DNA of 64,000 nt from Dermanyssus gallinae. Taxonomy: Eukaryota; Arthropoda; Arachnida; Mesostigmata; Dermanyssidae. Both the position numbers and the translations under genes were made by a program. Below, in pieces: positions 12,610-24,689 of this stretch (positions within the stretch are counted from its first letter, which is position 1; the number at the start of each line of letters is the position of its first letter). The notes under the pieces were generated by a model. That model made no database searches and was not told where the DNA came from. It saw only the letters and a list, made by a program, of their open reading frames with translations. The DNA lies in assembly GCA_003439945.1 (NCBI GenBank), contig QVRM01007063.1, forward strand, positions 248,001-312,000, in the 5' to 3' direction.

Positions 12610-12660
12610 TGCACCATATGTATGGTATGTATACACATACCATACATATGGTGCAATACA
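12605..12660. repeat. Perfect 26-bp inverted repeat with 4-nt loop
   Basis: TGTATTGCACCATATG... at 12605-12630 is the exact reverse complement of 12635-12660, with the loop ATAC between. It abuts a TA array. It may be a minimal foldback element or a cruciform-prone site. Confidence 0.85.
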
Positions 12661-12664
12661 TCAA

Positions 12665-13540
12665 TGATAATGAAATTGATATCCGTGGCACCGTAGTCTT
12701 ATCGCTGATCTTGGCTACCGGATTGTTGGCTTGCATCTGTGGCAATCCATGATCTAGCAGCATACGCTTAGAGAAACATCGGGTGTTAATTGAAGACTAA
12801 TGTGGCGTTGTCAGACAGAATGATCCACAGAGAATAGATTGCAACCTACGTTAAAGAATGTTTGCATAGAAGAACAGCCAGTCCCACAAGAGAAACTCCT
12901 AGGTGCTTGCAGGGTTGTTTAGCCTGACTACATACAGCCAGTAATGTAGCCTCCTTGAATGTACCTTATCAGCCGGCTCCTCTGCGCAGCACCACTTTAA
13001 ATACCCCATTTCACGAATGAAATAAACTTTTATTTACTTACCGTGAGCTCGCAAACACATAATCGTTACTATCGTCTACTAGTTATACGCGCGATCACTA
13101 TTTGCGATACGGTTATCGATATTTCTTCCGATCTATTTTTGCTAACATAATTGCTACTATGATTGTTCGTTGCGTTTCGATGCGGCTATGCTTCGCGCGC
13201 TTCGTGTTAGTTTATCCTGTCGTTTCAATACTGATTGCTCGTTTTTTGTAAATGCGTCTAAGTATTATTTTCATTACTTTGTTTTTACACCATTTCTGTC
13301 AACTCGTAGCCATCTCGAAGTCGTGCTCCCACAGTCGCGCCCATTCTTACTACAACTGGGCTCTACGGAAGCAAAAGGAGAGGCTTGACCACCACGTAAC
13401 GATAGACAAGCAAACCTGCTTTGTTGCATTTGCTTGCAAGGTAAGTTTCTTCCGATATATATATATATATACTTGACCATATGACGCTTGTATATCTAAC
13501 TGCACATATAAACCATGTTATATTAGGGGAGCTTAGAGCG
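12665..13540. other. No recognised feature
   Basis: AT-rich; a short TA run at about 13456-13471. Overlapping frames at 13170-13480 show no motif. Confidence 0.3.
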
Positions 13541-13544
13541 GCAG

Positions 13545-13690
13545 CAATTGTATTTCCTACGCACCCATATCATCGATGTAATCTCCTATACCTACTGAGT
13601 ATTTCCGTGCTATTGGGGCAACTTCTTATTTGCAATATTAACCTAGTATGTTTTACCGTTTTGTTCTAAAGTTAGGGCCTCCGATTTCTC
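13545..13690 (-). mobile_element. LINE 3' fragment related to 20.4 kb
   Basis: The plus strand shares with 20370-20510 a run of similar phrases: 'cccatat.atc.atgta', 'tacctactga', 'tttt.ttctaa..ttagggcctccgat'. Since the 20.4-kb copy is a minus-strand LINE C-terminus, this is a shorter, more decayed copy in the same orientation. Confidence 0.5.
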
Positions 13691-13708
13691 CTCGATTTCA
13701 CCATTTTC

Positions 13709-13712
<4 letters not shown>

Positions 13713-13769
<57 letters not shown>
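13713..13769. repeat. (TA)n array
   Basis: About 57 bp of TA directly at the terminus of the adjoining palindromic-element half. Confidence 0.9.
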
Positions 13770-13771
<2 letters not shown>

Positions 13772-14270
13772 ATGTTTAAAACAATTGAAATAACGAAAGA
13801 TGGAACTATAGAATTCGTCAAAACAAATATTTGTCCAATCAACCTAGTCTCTGGGAAGTCTTGTTTTGGAATGAAAATTAAATTACTATAATGTGTGACA
13901 CTGATGTCATTGGCCAAAAGCGGAACACACTAAATGTGCAATTGCGAGACCACTAGTCCTCGTGCACAGAAACTAAGCACACCTTACGGGCCTAGCATTC
14001 GTTTAAGAAAACTTTGCTTTCTCTGTAGGACACATGACGCCGGCTAGAAGACATGTGACACGGTTGCTTACCAGAAAATTTGCAAACATTGCAGTTATGT
14101 TCTTAGCTTAATATATAAATCATACACAGCGCTCAAAACTAACACATCTAGGCATATGCGCATTTCACGATCATTTCGTTCGCAATAGATGGCGACCGGA
14201 GCCGTGGTTGTTTGTAATTACGGTTTTCCAAAAGACCTATTGAGATTGAGTGCACGCATAAATGACTCAC
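13769..14270 (+). mobile_element. Left half of a palindromic DNA element
   Basis: It begins TAGGATGTTT beside the TA array and follows the left arm of copies 1 and 2: GGAACTATAGAATTCGTCAAA, TGGGAAGTCTTGTTTTGG, GCAATTGCGAGACCACTAGT, and then the central GAGCCGTGGTTGTTTGTAAT. It stops near the symmetry centre; the right arm is absent. Confidence 0.7.
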
Positions 14271-15590
14271 TCCATCAGAGTAATCACGCGTCATAGCTCA
14301 GGAAGCAAACACAGCTATTTATTATTTTACAGTAACTGCTTAAAAGTGCCTGTCTTAAATGTGCCTATGAAAGCTGCCTATAAACAGCGTCACGTATATA
14401 ACCTCCATGTGTCTATTTTTTGTATCGATTAGACCCTTAGGGAGTCTAAAAAACAACGTTTGGCACGGGAAACCTCCTGGCCTGTTTATACGCAGAAATA
14501 CTAAAGCAAAATATGAGTATTGAGAAATATGAGTATTGTATCTGCGTTACCGCCTTTGGTCAGGCGCCTTGCGTTTTATGCGACCTAAAGCGCCGGCCTC
14601 GAAGAAACGTCTTTGCACTTGACGGCAATTTTAGTCTCATATAATGTTTGGTGATACTTCTACTGAACCCCTACATAGAGACGATCTACTATATCTAAGA
14701 TATCATTTAACTCTAAATATAATTCGCATTATACTAAAGTTCCGAATTAGCTCTAAACAGTAATAAAATACTAATAATAGTTTTGACCCACTCAATTAAC
14801 ACGAACTGTTGGTGAAGTAAACACAACAAGATTATAATAAATCTTATTCGATAATACCCCACTTAGACGATCACATTATTACATGCGGACGTCGCGACAC
14901 TATTAGCAGCTAATAGTGTTTGTAGTTGTTTGCATGGCTCCTACGCGTAGAATGTAGTCGGTTTTCACTTTCTAGTGCACAACCATCACTCCGTAAAGCC
15001 GTTTAGTATGGCTAGCAAAAACTCTTTTTGAATAAACATAAATCAATTGCCTGGACCTGAGATACCTAACCAACACAGACGGCTAAGACATCTAGCCAAC
15101 CCTTTTCGAGGGGTTAGGGATAGAGCCAGCCCTACGCCGTGTAGTATTGATAGGGCTAGTGTTCAGAACTCTGTTGGAAGTATTTTTCGCATCTTTGTCC
15201 GGAACCGCGCGGCAAGAGACGAAATTTTTAAGTAGAAGTCCTGGGGGTTGCGGTTGAGCTGTACAGCTGTGGCATTTTCCCTAACTGGGAGCAACGGGAG
15301 CTTTATTAAGAAAATTGTGGCAAATCAAGTGGCACAGGTGCTCACCCGGAGTAGAGGCTTTTCGTTAAGACAAGACGGCCCCAAAGCTTAACAAAGCGGT
15401 CCTCCTTTTGGTAGAAAGGTACCGGGTGACAGATGTAGAAAAGATCACTATTAATCATAACTAGATCTGTTCTACTGTTACGGCCCCGTATAAGGTCTGT
15501 CATCCCACCCTCGGGTTTGTAAAAACAGCAAGCAAGAAGGCTATACAAGCGAAAGCTATGCGCGGAAATTGCTTAGGTCTACTGTTTACT
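14270..15590. other. No recognised feature
   Basis: AT-rich sequence without a convincing frame or repeat. Confidence 0.3.
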
Positions 15591-15599
15591 GTAGAAGGG

Positions 15600-18040
15600 C
15601 GCAATAGATGCTGCCCTGTTTAGCCCATCGAATGGAGGCGGACGGGGCCACTATAAACACAAATACTGGCGGAACGGATATGCAACAGACACGGCCGGGC
15701 TATATAATAGCTTACAGTTGGCTAGCAACAATAATGAACAAGAGGAGGACAATGAGAAACGTCACTGCTCGAGACAAATGCCATCCTGAAGCAATTTGTC
15801 GCTGCTCCCACTCGTGGACAGAACTTACTGGACGTCGTCCTGGCAAATGATGACTCAGACTCACATTTCTATATCAGTACCGCCAATAGCCAGCGATCAC
15901 CAAATGATTACATTCACCATACCGGGCGGTACTATAACTCCGGACGCCTGTAATCTCTGGTTGGACTATGACAAAGGTGACAACGAAATGATGATCACTA
16001 ATCTAACTGCGACTAACTGCACTATGTCTTTCTCAGCCTGCCCTAACGTGGAGGACAAGTATAATAAGTTTGTAATTTACATAATATTTCTGCTTGAAGT
16101 ATTTGTGCCTCAGAAGGCCTCAGATACCAATGAAAAGTTAAACTCTGGCATTCAACGGGTCAACCGCCAACTGATCAAAGCCACGCAGGAAAACGGTCCA
16201 GCGCTACAAAAGAAACTGAAGATAATGCTGCATAGAAAACGAATTTTGGAAGAGAGCAGTGTCGCGCAGTCGACTGCTCCCAGTGCTATGCATACGTAAA
16301 TACGTGCAGAAGCGTATGAGGGTCAAGGACAGTCTTGCCTCGATTAGAAGACCCGGTGGTACAATCGCCACTGACGACCAGGAGAAAGCGGAAATTCTCA
16401 TGGATGTTTTTGCAGCTACCTATCCCACGTATAAGGAACTGCAGACGCGGGACTCATACGTCGCTCCACCTATATCAACGTCAACGCCCGGAAATGTGAG
16501 CGTTGTGAACGACGTCGACGCAGCTCCTGAAAACATCCAAAAGCATCTCCGCAGGCTTGCCAACAAGCGGAGCGCAACCCTTGACGGCATTCCAGTCTTA
16601 GTCTATAAAAAGTGTGGCTACGAAGTATGCGTTCCACTTTCTATGATTTTCCGCCGCTCCCTGGAGGAAGAAACTGAACCTAGTCTCTTTCGGTGTGCTA
16701 TTATATGTCCAGTGCACAAACGCGGAGAAAAAAGCGATCCGAATAATAAAAGGCCTCTCGCCTCCCTCCCATGCAAACTATTTGAGAAGGCCATCGCCGA
16801 AGAGATCTATCGAAACGCAATTGCACAAGGCCTTATTTCGAGGGAACAATTTGCGTATAGTCCTGCTCACTCGACGCTCTTGCAACTGCTCGAGACCCAA
16901 AATGACTGGTGTCTGCTTTTAAATGATGGAAGAGCATTTGACTGTGTGTACTTCGATTTTTAACTCTGCCTTCGAAAGTACCACACACTCAACGCTGCTT
17001 AATCTCCTCCCGCAATACGAAGTTGGTAGTCGTATAGTTAATTGGATTAGGGCTTTTCTGTCGGATAGACTTTTTAGAGTTAAGGTTAATCATTGTCTAT
17101 CATTTACGGCAGAAGTCACATCTAATTGCCCCCAGGGCACCATACTTGGGCCATTAATGTACATATTGTATACTGACTCTATGAAACACATAATACCTCA
17201 ACATGTGCAGGTAAAGATATACGCAGACGATGTAAAAATGTATACACCTGTAGATATCGTTTCTTTCCAAGGAGCAGTGGACAAATGTACAGAATGGTGC
17301 AAGGACTTAATCTTAAACTGTCGGTGGATAAGTGTGTTGTCCCTCACTTTGGCCACAACAATGCTGCACATATATATAGGGCTACAAAAAAAAGTTTTTT
17401 CGGTTTCGTCCGTAGAGAATCATTGAAAAACGAAAAAACTTTTTTGTAGACCTAATACATTGGGCACTCAAGAGTTAATTGCAAAAGGATCTATAAAATA
17501 CCTAGGTGTGTTATTTAAACTATGCTCCTCACATTCTAGAAGTGGCAACGTCGGCTACGAGGAGAATGAACCGGATTATGCGTTCCTTTGTGATCAAACA
17601 ACCCTCTTTGTATGTAAAACTATATAAACAATATGTTCTCCCGATTTTGGTGTATGCCTCACATGTGTGGAATCTGGGTTATTCGTGATGAAAAGATAGT
17701 GGCCGGTTCTATAAAAAGTTTGTTAAACGTGTTGCATATCGTTGTAACATTAGCGAAAACGATGTTAAATGCGACAATATTGTTGAAACGTTAGATAGAA
17801 TTGACATACGCACGATTACTCGCATATGTAAACGGCCCGAGCAAGCAGTGCGACTTTTTAACATGATATTACAAACACTCGCTTGAGAATCAATATCCAG
17901 GCCAAAAGGATTGCCAGGAAAGCGATCGTTAGCAAAATGTGTGCATGGCGCTTACTACGTACGCTTAACCATGTACAACCCGCCGCCTGAAGGCCGACTT
18001 GCAATAACCCTCTTCTGTGATCTCAATAAAGCCCCACTGC
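15600..18040 (+). mobile_element. Decayed APE-type LINE (CR1/Jockey-like)
   Basis: 15770-15960 encodes the end of an AP-like endonuclease (PTRGQ, LDVVLAND and SDHQMITFTIP, in shifted frames). 16530-16963 has RT fingers, LRRLANKRSATLDGIPVLVY and NKRPLASLPCKLFEKA, and CVYFDF. 16960-17330 continues NSAFESTTHSTLLNLL, FLSDRLFRVKV, the PQGTILGPL block and motif C YADDVKMY. 17500-17690 has the thumb (QYVLPILVYASHVWN). The 3' tail TCTTCTGTGATCTCAATAAA ends near 18030. The catalytic YADD is intact, but at least three frameshifts or stops and a hairpin insertion break it. Confidence 0.8.
17376..17455. repeat. TA-flanked hairpin insertion inside the LINE
   Basis: Arms CTACAAAAAAAAGTTTTTTCG and CGAAAAAACTTTTTTGTAG bracket about 27 bases, with TA-GG(G) and ACC-TA at the outer edges. 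The insertion interrupts the RT reading frame between the motif C block and LGTQELIAKGSIKYLGV, so it is younger than the LINE. Confidence 0.6.
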
Positions 18041-18044
18041 TAAA

Positions 18045-20370
18045 GGATGTGTGAATATATACCTCCTAAGAGAGACTACAATAACTCGTCGTCATCAGAA
18101 GGACTCAAACGCAGAAGGAGCCCGGAAGCTAAGGTAAAGGACGTTTGGGCCTGTCTTACCGGATTTTTATGTCGAGTCTTCGGAGACCTCTGGCCTTTTG
18201 CGGACGTGCTGCAAAATATTGTCATAACTTTCTTACCGAGAGAGGGATGTATTTGATCGCCGATCCGGATCCAGGAGCTTACGCTGGTAGACGTCGAACG
18301 GGCGTAAGAAAAACCTCTCTGATTCTGGCGGCGGACCGTGTTCCCCCTGTAGAAGTGAAGGTGTTCATCGGGAAGTGGCCGAGATTCTTTAAAGACTTTG
18401 CAACCACAAATCTGCGACAGGGCAGGTGCCCGCCCTATCAGCCGACTGGACGATTCGGGCAAGATAGTAGAAAACGCCTACTGTCTACACAAGGAGATGG
18501 AAACTAAGAAAGTGCTATTACAGGCGGTAAGTACGGATTCCGAAAAGGCCCACACTCGCAGCCCCAAAAAGGGTGCTGCAACGGGCAGGAGAGTATACTA
18601 CGAAAACTTTTTAAACGGGGATATTTGTGATTCTTGTCCGCTTGGATGTTCAAAATTCCTTCAACACAAGAGCTGGAAAGCATTTGTGCAGGCCAATCAG
18701 AAAAAAAGGAATCCGCCTATCCTCGTCGATTACTTCATCCTAGCTGACCAAGGTATGGTTGTACAGTGGGCTTCCGTTGCCTCCAGATTTTGATGCTCGT
18801 CTAGCGTTCGCTGTCGCTGAATTTGCTGCGTCGGTGACAGAAAAAAAAGTGTCCCTCTTACGGCCACTAAGTTGCTGTCTCTTTCGGCCAACGGTGGCTC
18901 TTGCTGTATCAGCTCTATGGTAGTCTATACAAACATATGTCGGCCTTTATTTTAAAAAAAAGTGTTGTGGTATTTAACAAGAAAGTTGTCTTTCTATGTT
19001 GTTGATATAAGAGTATACTTTTTTTGACACTTCAGCGCAGCATGAAATTAGTGAACGGTAATAAGGTTGCACATAAGTATCTGTTCTATAGATACAAATT
19101 TAGTATATTTACATGTATTTTCACAGTGCGTTTTGCGATTTTATTTGCTATTGTTATTACTGCTCCTATCGGTTTTCTCCAGAGATGGTCCGATATACAC
19201 GTTCTGTTTTAAAGAAGAGACACTGCCCGTTTGCCTTGAATATATACTAGAATCATTGAATCTAACACTGATGTGTTGTTATCAAATTGCACTAATTCAG
19301 GACGGCCTGGGGGAAATCACCAACAATAAATGTACGAAAATTCCGACGGAATGGAACGTGTTAACCTTGGACGAAAGCGATACGCTTACCGGCAGAGGCC
19401 CGTTGCTTCTGAGCACCAGCAAGGCACCACCATACTGCTACTCCGGAACTAAACTCTCAACAGTTTCGCGCGTTCAAAGTGGGACGAAAGCAACCATATC
19501 GGAAGCACTCAGTCCTTAATATCTTACGACATTAAATCTGGAAATCTAACCATCAGAGTTTTGTGGTGTAGAAATCTATATCTAGCCGTATCTTATTAAA
19601 TGGCAAAATCTCCCGCAAGAAATCGCTCTACGTTTAGAGTTAATGAGCTGGCTCTGTTGGCGTTAAATAGTTTTACAATATAACCGTACGGCAGGAAGTA
19701 AGAAAAAAAACAAAATTATTTTTTGACGTTTTTTACATACTAGCTGGAACGTGGTTCAACGATGGACCAGCGGAAAAGTTCACTTTGATTTAAGTGGCGG
19801 TTGTATAGTGACCGGGGGTGACGATAAACATGAAGATCGCTCCCACGGATCCGGCAGCAACTTTAAATACTTTTTACAGTGATGGCATCCTGAAAGATAA
19901 TTCACAATACTGCTAGGATCATATCTTCCGATGGTGTTCACTCTGGCGAGGTAGATCCGTAGACGCTCAATTTGCCGGAGCGATGTCTAGGACTACTCAG
20001 AAAGTAGCTGGGAAGACGCACATATGCAAAGAGGGCAAGGGATATCCACCATGATTCGTAGATCAGAAACAGAGACCAATGTGTGCAAAAAAATGTTTCA
20101 TCGTGTGGGTACATTTGTCAAAGCAAATAAAGTATGTACGGAGGTAACATGATTGAACATGAGACCCTTAGTGCTTGATCAGTTGGACAAAATGGGAAAT
20201 AAGGAGAAAAAAATTGGCTGGGTCATATTGACATGACTAAAATCAACTAAATTTAACTAAAACAGTATCATTCATGTATGATTCATGTGGTTCATATTAT
20301 GGCAAAGGGAAAAATACGACAATGGGCAAGACAGAAGGTTACAGATCAAAGGACAGCATACATGTTACCT
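18045..20370. other. Unrecognised open frames
   Basis: Overlapping frames at 18076-18793 (up to 131 codons, both strands) and 19067-19519 (150 codons, hydrophobic start followed by polar sequence) have no motif I recognise. The 18.1-18.8 kb stretch is more GC-balanced than its surroundings and may be retroelement ORF1 sequence; unproven. Confidence 0.3.
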
Positions 20371-20374
20371 AAGC

Positions 20375-20770
20375 ATCCATATAATCAATGTATCTTTCAA
20401 TACCTACTGACGCATTTGTCTTCCATTGGGACAGCCTCTTCTTTAAAATGTCATTAAAATGGTTTATTCTAACATTTTGTTTTAAAGCTAGGGCCTCCGA
20501 TAGGTCTAAATCTCTGCTCCCCCCCAAATTTGTACATTATTTAACAGTATGTCCGATTGACTCATTCCCTAGGCCGCAAGCTCGACATTCTGTGGTTTGC
20601 GCCTCCCAATATTTAGCTCATTGTATCTTTGTATCCAACATCCTTGCCCTGGCATCTGCCAATAGCCTGCTCGCTCATGAATTAACGTATACCCATTCTA
20701 CCCCGCTCTTTTTATCGCTTTGTCTTTTCACATATACCTGCCAAACTCGATCTGGCCCCCCTTAGCCAAT
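20375..20770 (-). mobile_element. LINE C-terminal zinc-knuckle relic
   Basis: The minus strand reads AQTTECRACGLGNESIGHTV, K, stop, CTNLGG: a CX2CX8HX4C motif typical of the C-terminus of non-LTR ORF2 proteins, with one stop inside. It is followed by RDLDLSEALALKQNVR. The RT domain is absent. Confidence 0.6.
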
Positions 20771-20834
20771 TTTCATTTGCCTGTATATAACTTGTTTATC
20801 CTCCATTTCACCATTTTCTCTTATACCCCCGCCC

Positions 20835-21870
20835 TTGCCTATTGCTATTTATTGTACATCATCTCTGGGAATGGAATCGCACATAGACCTGACAATCTGC
20901 AAACGCGAACCTGCTTTTAAAGTTTTAAACTGGACCGTACTGCTTGACGAAGAAAATCTTAGCGACCATTATTGTATAGAATATGACGCCAGTGAAACAA
21001 CCACTTTAACACCCTCTCCGATTTTAACAAGGACACCTAAATAAAAGCCGCAAGATAACAAAACGCTCCGGGCCAAGCTGACAAAGATTTTAGACTCAAG
21101 AGGGAAATCCCAGTGCGTCTAGGACTTGCTGCAAGAGCTCTGTAGCGAGCTGCTCAAAGACTGCGGACACTCTATGCGCTACCGGTTTGCCTTACCAAAA
21201 TACTGGTGGAACGAGGAAATTGCATTAGCCCATAGACGCTGCATCTAGCCCCGAAGAAAAGTCACTAGGGCAAGGCGCAGCAACATAGATGAGGCTTGTG
21301 TCGTACAACTTTATTGTCAGCAAATATCGCTGCTGGAGGAAGTTCTTATCAGAGCTGGAGGAGGGCTCATGGGGTCGGCCCTACAAGTTGATACGTGGCG
21401 TACCAGGAATCAGAAAAAAGGAAAATCTTTCCCCTGATGGACGTGTCCGAGTAATTAACAAGCTCTTCCCTCAACATCCATTTGACCGGACATTGTATGA
21501 AGTAGTAACGGCCGAGGATTACATCCCAGAGGTAACCACGGCAGAGGTACTCGCTGTGGGGGAGCAAAGTGTGACTTTGAAGCACTCGTCGGCGATTGTC
21601 ACTTTACCCACTGATACTTTGTCAAACCTTAGCCGCACCCTACTTGAAAGCTTCATCACCTTATTGTTCGGGCCTGTAGCGGCCGCGGCAAACTTTTCTC
21701 TGCAAACTTCACTTACCCCCTGTTCGCGTAGACAATCAAGCAGATCTTCGTCTGAGAACTGTGGGTTTATTTCGGAGATGCGTCCCCAGAAAGCCGACGT
21801 GTCCGAAAGAGGACGTATATTTCATCCGCAAACGCAATTCAGGGTCCATATGGATGCTATCTGATCTGTT
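20835..21870 (+). mobile_element. R1-like LINE relic (endonuclease end and linker)
   Basis: 20860-21010 reads GMESHIDLTICKREPAFKVL, then LSDHYCIEYDASE, the C-terminal block of an AP-type LINE endonuclease. After frameshifts, 21200-21440 shows YWWNEEIALAHRRCI and SWGRPYKLIRGVP, the linker before the RT. The RT itself is lost by 21870. R1/I-like clade is inferred. Confidence 0.65.
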
Positions 21871-21915
21871 GTAGGCGCGAGAATACCTAGTTTGCCTTGG
21901 ACAGTAATCCGAACG

Positions 21916-22554
21916 TTAGATAGTTTTCCTTATTTCGGCGTACGCCTTGAGGACGCTTAGGCCCTTCAGGGCATCAGGTTTATCCTGGCAATCGAAGAAC
22001 ACTTCTAAACCATTTTGGTTAGTTTTATCATGTGCCCGTTGGAGCTCGCTAATAGCGGATCTTCTTAGGTTACCCGCTACATTTCGTTGAGCGGTTAAGA
22101 TGGCTCGCTCTGCTCTTGTGGGGACCGCTTGCCACTCAGGGTCGTTGTCCTCAGCATCCACTTCATTCGCAGGTAGCTCACTACCTTCCTCTCTCTTGCC
22201 TTGGTCGGTCATAAGGACGCCCAGCGTTTGCTCTCTTCGGAAGATTCGTTTAGCGTTCACTTGAGCTTGTGCGGTTAATCTGGTAAACGGGTGACACATT
22301 GCCGAGCAGCAATGATCAACGCCTCGTTCAGCACGCGAACACGTTACGACTGGTGACGGCGAGCGTGCACCGTCACGTCGAGTGCACTTTGCTAGTGGCG
22401 AACGTGCGCATCGGGTGAGGTCTTCACCATGGCTCATCGGGCTACTGGGCCTCGAGCCGCCAGTGGCAAATTGGAACACTTGGCTTTGTTGTTGCCTTTC
22501 AGCTACGATTTGCTTTTTTCTTTCTAAAAAACGGATTTGTGCACCAAAACTCAC
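21916..22554 (-). CDS. Hypothetical 212-residue ORF, possibly a LINE ORF1 part
   Basis: One of the longest open frames in the window. The N-terminus is basic and Gln-rich (LERKKQIVAERQQQSQVFQF). A Ser/Arg/Pro-rich middle has two similar segments (ARSPLAKCTRRDGARSP and following), then an acidic stretch (EVDAEDNDPEW) and an Ala/Arg-rich C-terminus. No domain is recognised. It lies between LINE relics of both orientations; composition is compatible with a LINE ORF1 N-terminal region. There is no splice evidence for a cellular exon. Confidence 0.3.
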   Translation of the reverse strand: MSFGAQIRFLERKKQIVAERQQQSQVFQFATGGSRPSSPMSHGEDLTRCARSPLAKCTRRDGARSPSPVVTCSRAERGVDHCCSAMCHPFTRLTAQAQVNAKRIFRREQTLGVLMTDQGKREEGSELPANEVDAEDNDPEWQAVPTRAERAILTAQRNVAGNLRRSAISELQRAHDKTNQNGLEVFFDCQDKPDALKGLSVLKAYAEIRKTI

Positions 22555-22759
22555 CTACGTAGGATGAAAATGTGCGCGATGATACAACCAAAAAACTCGG
22601 CAATTTTCACGTCGAATGATTCACCTTAAAAGACTCGCAAACTATCGGATCTCGAACTGATTGCGACCACTTTCTTCAAGCCGTATCAGACGAAAAAAAT
22701 TTATATTATGATTATTATTATTATTTGAACCGTGCTATTCCTATAAATTTACTTTATTA

Positions 22760-24680
22760 ACTCCAACCAGCTTCTCTAAGAACTCTCATCCAACATAATT
22801 TGATGCAACGTTGTTTTGTCCGCCATTTCATAAGCTTTTTTAAGACCTAAAAACCCTGCCAAACACCTTTGTCCCCGCAATCTCTATGCTTTCACAATCT
22901 GGTTTAATAAAATATATGATAATCTAGCAGATATCCCTTTTTTAATCTGCACTGCCATTCTCCTATTTTCTTATTTGTTTCTAGAAGGCTCTGAACTCTA
23001 CCCTTAAACACCTGCAAAAATGTTCAATACGTTTTAGGTGTAATTGTGATTGGTCGCCAATTTTGTAACGTGTCATTATCTATACCTTCCTTGGGAAGAT
23101 GAGAAACTCTTTCCTTGCGCCAACCTTTGGGCACCAACCCTTCTGGATATATAATTTAGTTGCTTCATAGGTATTACACGCACTCCTTTCCGAACGTCTG
23201 ATGACGTGGATGGTTTTTTAGAGAAAAAAGGGATATTACGGAAAAAGAAAGCTAAAAGAGGAAAAAATGCAGTAAGATGTAAGGGCACCTGGGGCTTTAA
23301 TAAATATATAGTAACAAGAAATATGTAGAAGGCCATGTATGTAACACGATTGACCTTTGGTAATGCATCTCTAGTCCAAAACGCGGGGTTAGGAATTAAG
23401 TTAGAAACAATATAAAGAAAAGTGATAAAATCATTAAGCGTTGAGTTGATTGATGCGTTGGTTGTCTGAATAATTTCTACTAAAATCCCGTTAAGACTAC
23501 TCGACGTTTCTGGATTCATTTTCTTTACAACGTCTTCGATTTAACCACCACTCGATCTGCTGTGGTTGTAGTATCTGTAGTAGTTCTTGTCATTTCTTTG
23601 CTGATTACGCTAGTTGCCAAAATAGTGTTTGCAGCACGGTGATTATATAATTTATTGTGTATGTTATATCCTGGTGTTTTTTTGTCATCTTTGATTTTTC
23701 CTGTCTAACATAGTCCCAAAGCTGTTCTGCTCCCTGGTGTTTGAAAGCCCCCAAAATCCTGTTAATTTCCTATCGTCAGCATTTTTTTATTTGCATCCTG
23801 TATTAACATTTGAGCTGTTTTCGTGGCTTTTTTGAAATTTGCCCAATACTCTTCTGCCTTGCCTGCGCCCGTTCCCATTAACTTTCTATGCCTACACTTT
23901 TCCGCTCCTATATTTCTTATTTATTTAATCGCTCCACCACCCTCGTTCACCACTCTTTTAAACACCCTTCCCTATCTTAAAGCAGTTGTCATATGCGCTT
24001 TTAATGTTCATATGTATCTTGTCTACCAGTTTGTCCCCACTTGCCACTAAAAGCTTTTTTATCTTATAGCAGTTGTCATATGCGCTTTTAATGTTCCTAT
24101 GTATCTTGTCTACCAGTTTGTCCCCACTTGCCACTAAAAGCTTTTTCATCTACTTTCTGTGCCTATTTGTGTTCATATAAGCATTTCTTTTGTACAACTA
24201 CACGTCCCGGCTTCTTCTTCCTTTCGCTTACTTTAACACAATTATGATCACCAACATTGCATGTTTTCGCTTTATCTATTCTGATTTTCTCTACCCATTT
24301 ATCTATTTTATCTTTCGCCAGTACATGGTATGCGCAGAACTTTTCACCCCCCCCCCTGTGTGTGCATATGTATTTTCCCGTTCTACTTGCGCTTCCTAAT
24401 TTAAAACCTAGACCACGCTCGAAATTGCTAGTTGCATCAGTTTCCTGTTCACTCTATCATCTCGTCCGTTCAGCTGTTCGATATCTGCATTCCAATGTGC
24501 TAGACATATCACCCCTCCCTTATCCTGATATTGCCCAATTACTTTATGTAGTCTTTTAGATAGCTGATCATCGTCTTTTTCCGCGTTGCTTCGCGTTTTG
24601 TATGCTCCCATAACTGCCCATATTGTCCCTTCGAGGTGTATTTCTATTTCAAGTCTACCTTTGGCAGTCGCCAAGTGCGG
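22760..24680 (-). mobile_element. Decayed APE-type LINE, minus strand
   Basis: 24674-24408 reads GAYKTRSNAEKDDDQLSK and GGVICLAHWNADIEQLNGRD, an AP-endonuclease block where GDwN has become HWNAD. 24150-23960 is a linker with an 87-bp in-frame duplication. 23150-22980 has RT fingers (PEGLVPKGWRKE and NWRPITITPKTY). 22880-22760 reads LKKAYEMADKTTLHQIMLD. Many frameshifts; the palm catalytic region is not readable. Confidence 0.65.
23974..24147. repeat. 87-bp tandem duplication inside the LINE linker
   Basis: Two copies, 23974-24060 and 24061-24147, differ at a few positions. 87 bp is exactly 29 codons, so the minus-strand frame KLLVASGDKLVDKIH...SAYDNC is repeated without a frame break. Confidence 0.85.
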
Positions 24681-24689
24681 TCGCGTTTT

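Noticed and set aside
11531..12800. A complete lipase gene around the 12.1-kb exon
   Set aside because: No GHSLG exon, signal peptide exon or C-terminal exon seen on the plus strand nearby; only one exon-sized block is supported.
15600..18040. Functional LINE because motif C YADD is intact
   Set aside because: At least three frameshifts or stops and a hairpin insertion break the ORF.
19067..19519. 150-codon ORF with a hydrophobic start as a secreted protein
   Set aside because: The hydrophobic part is a run of CTT/CTC/ATT-type codons after unlikely context and the rest has no motif or splice support.
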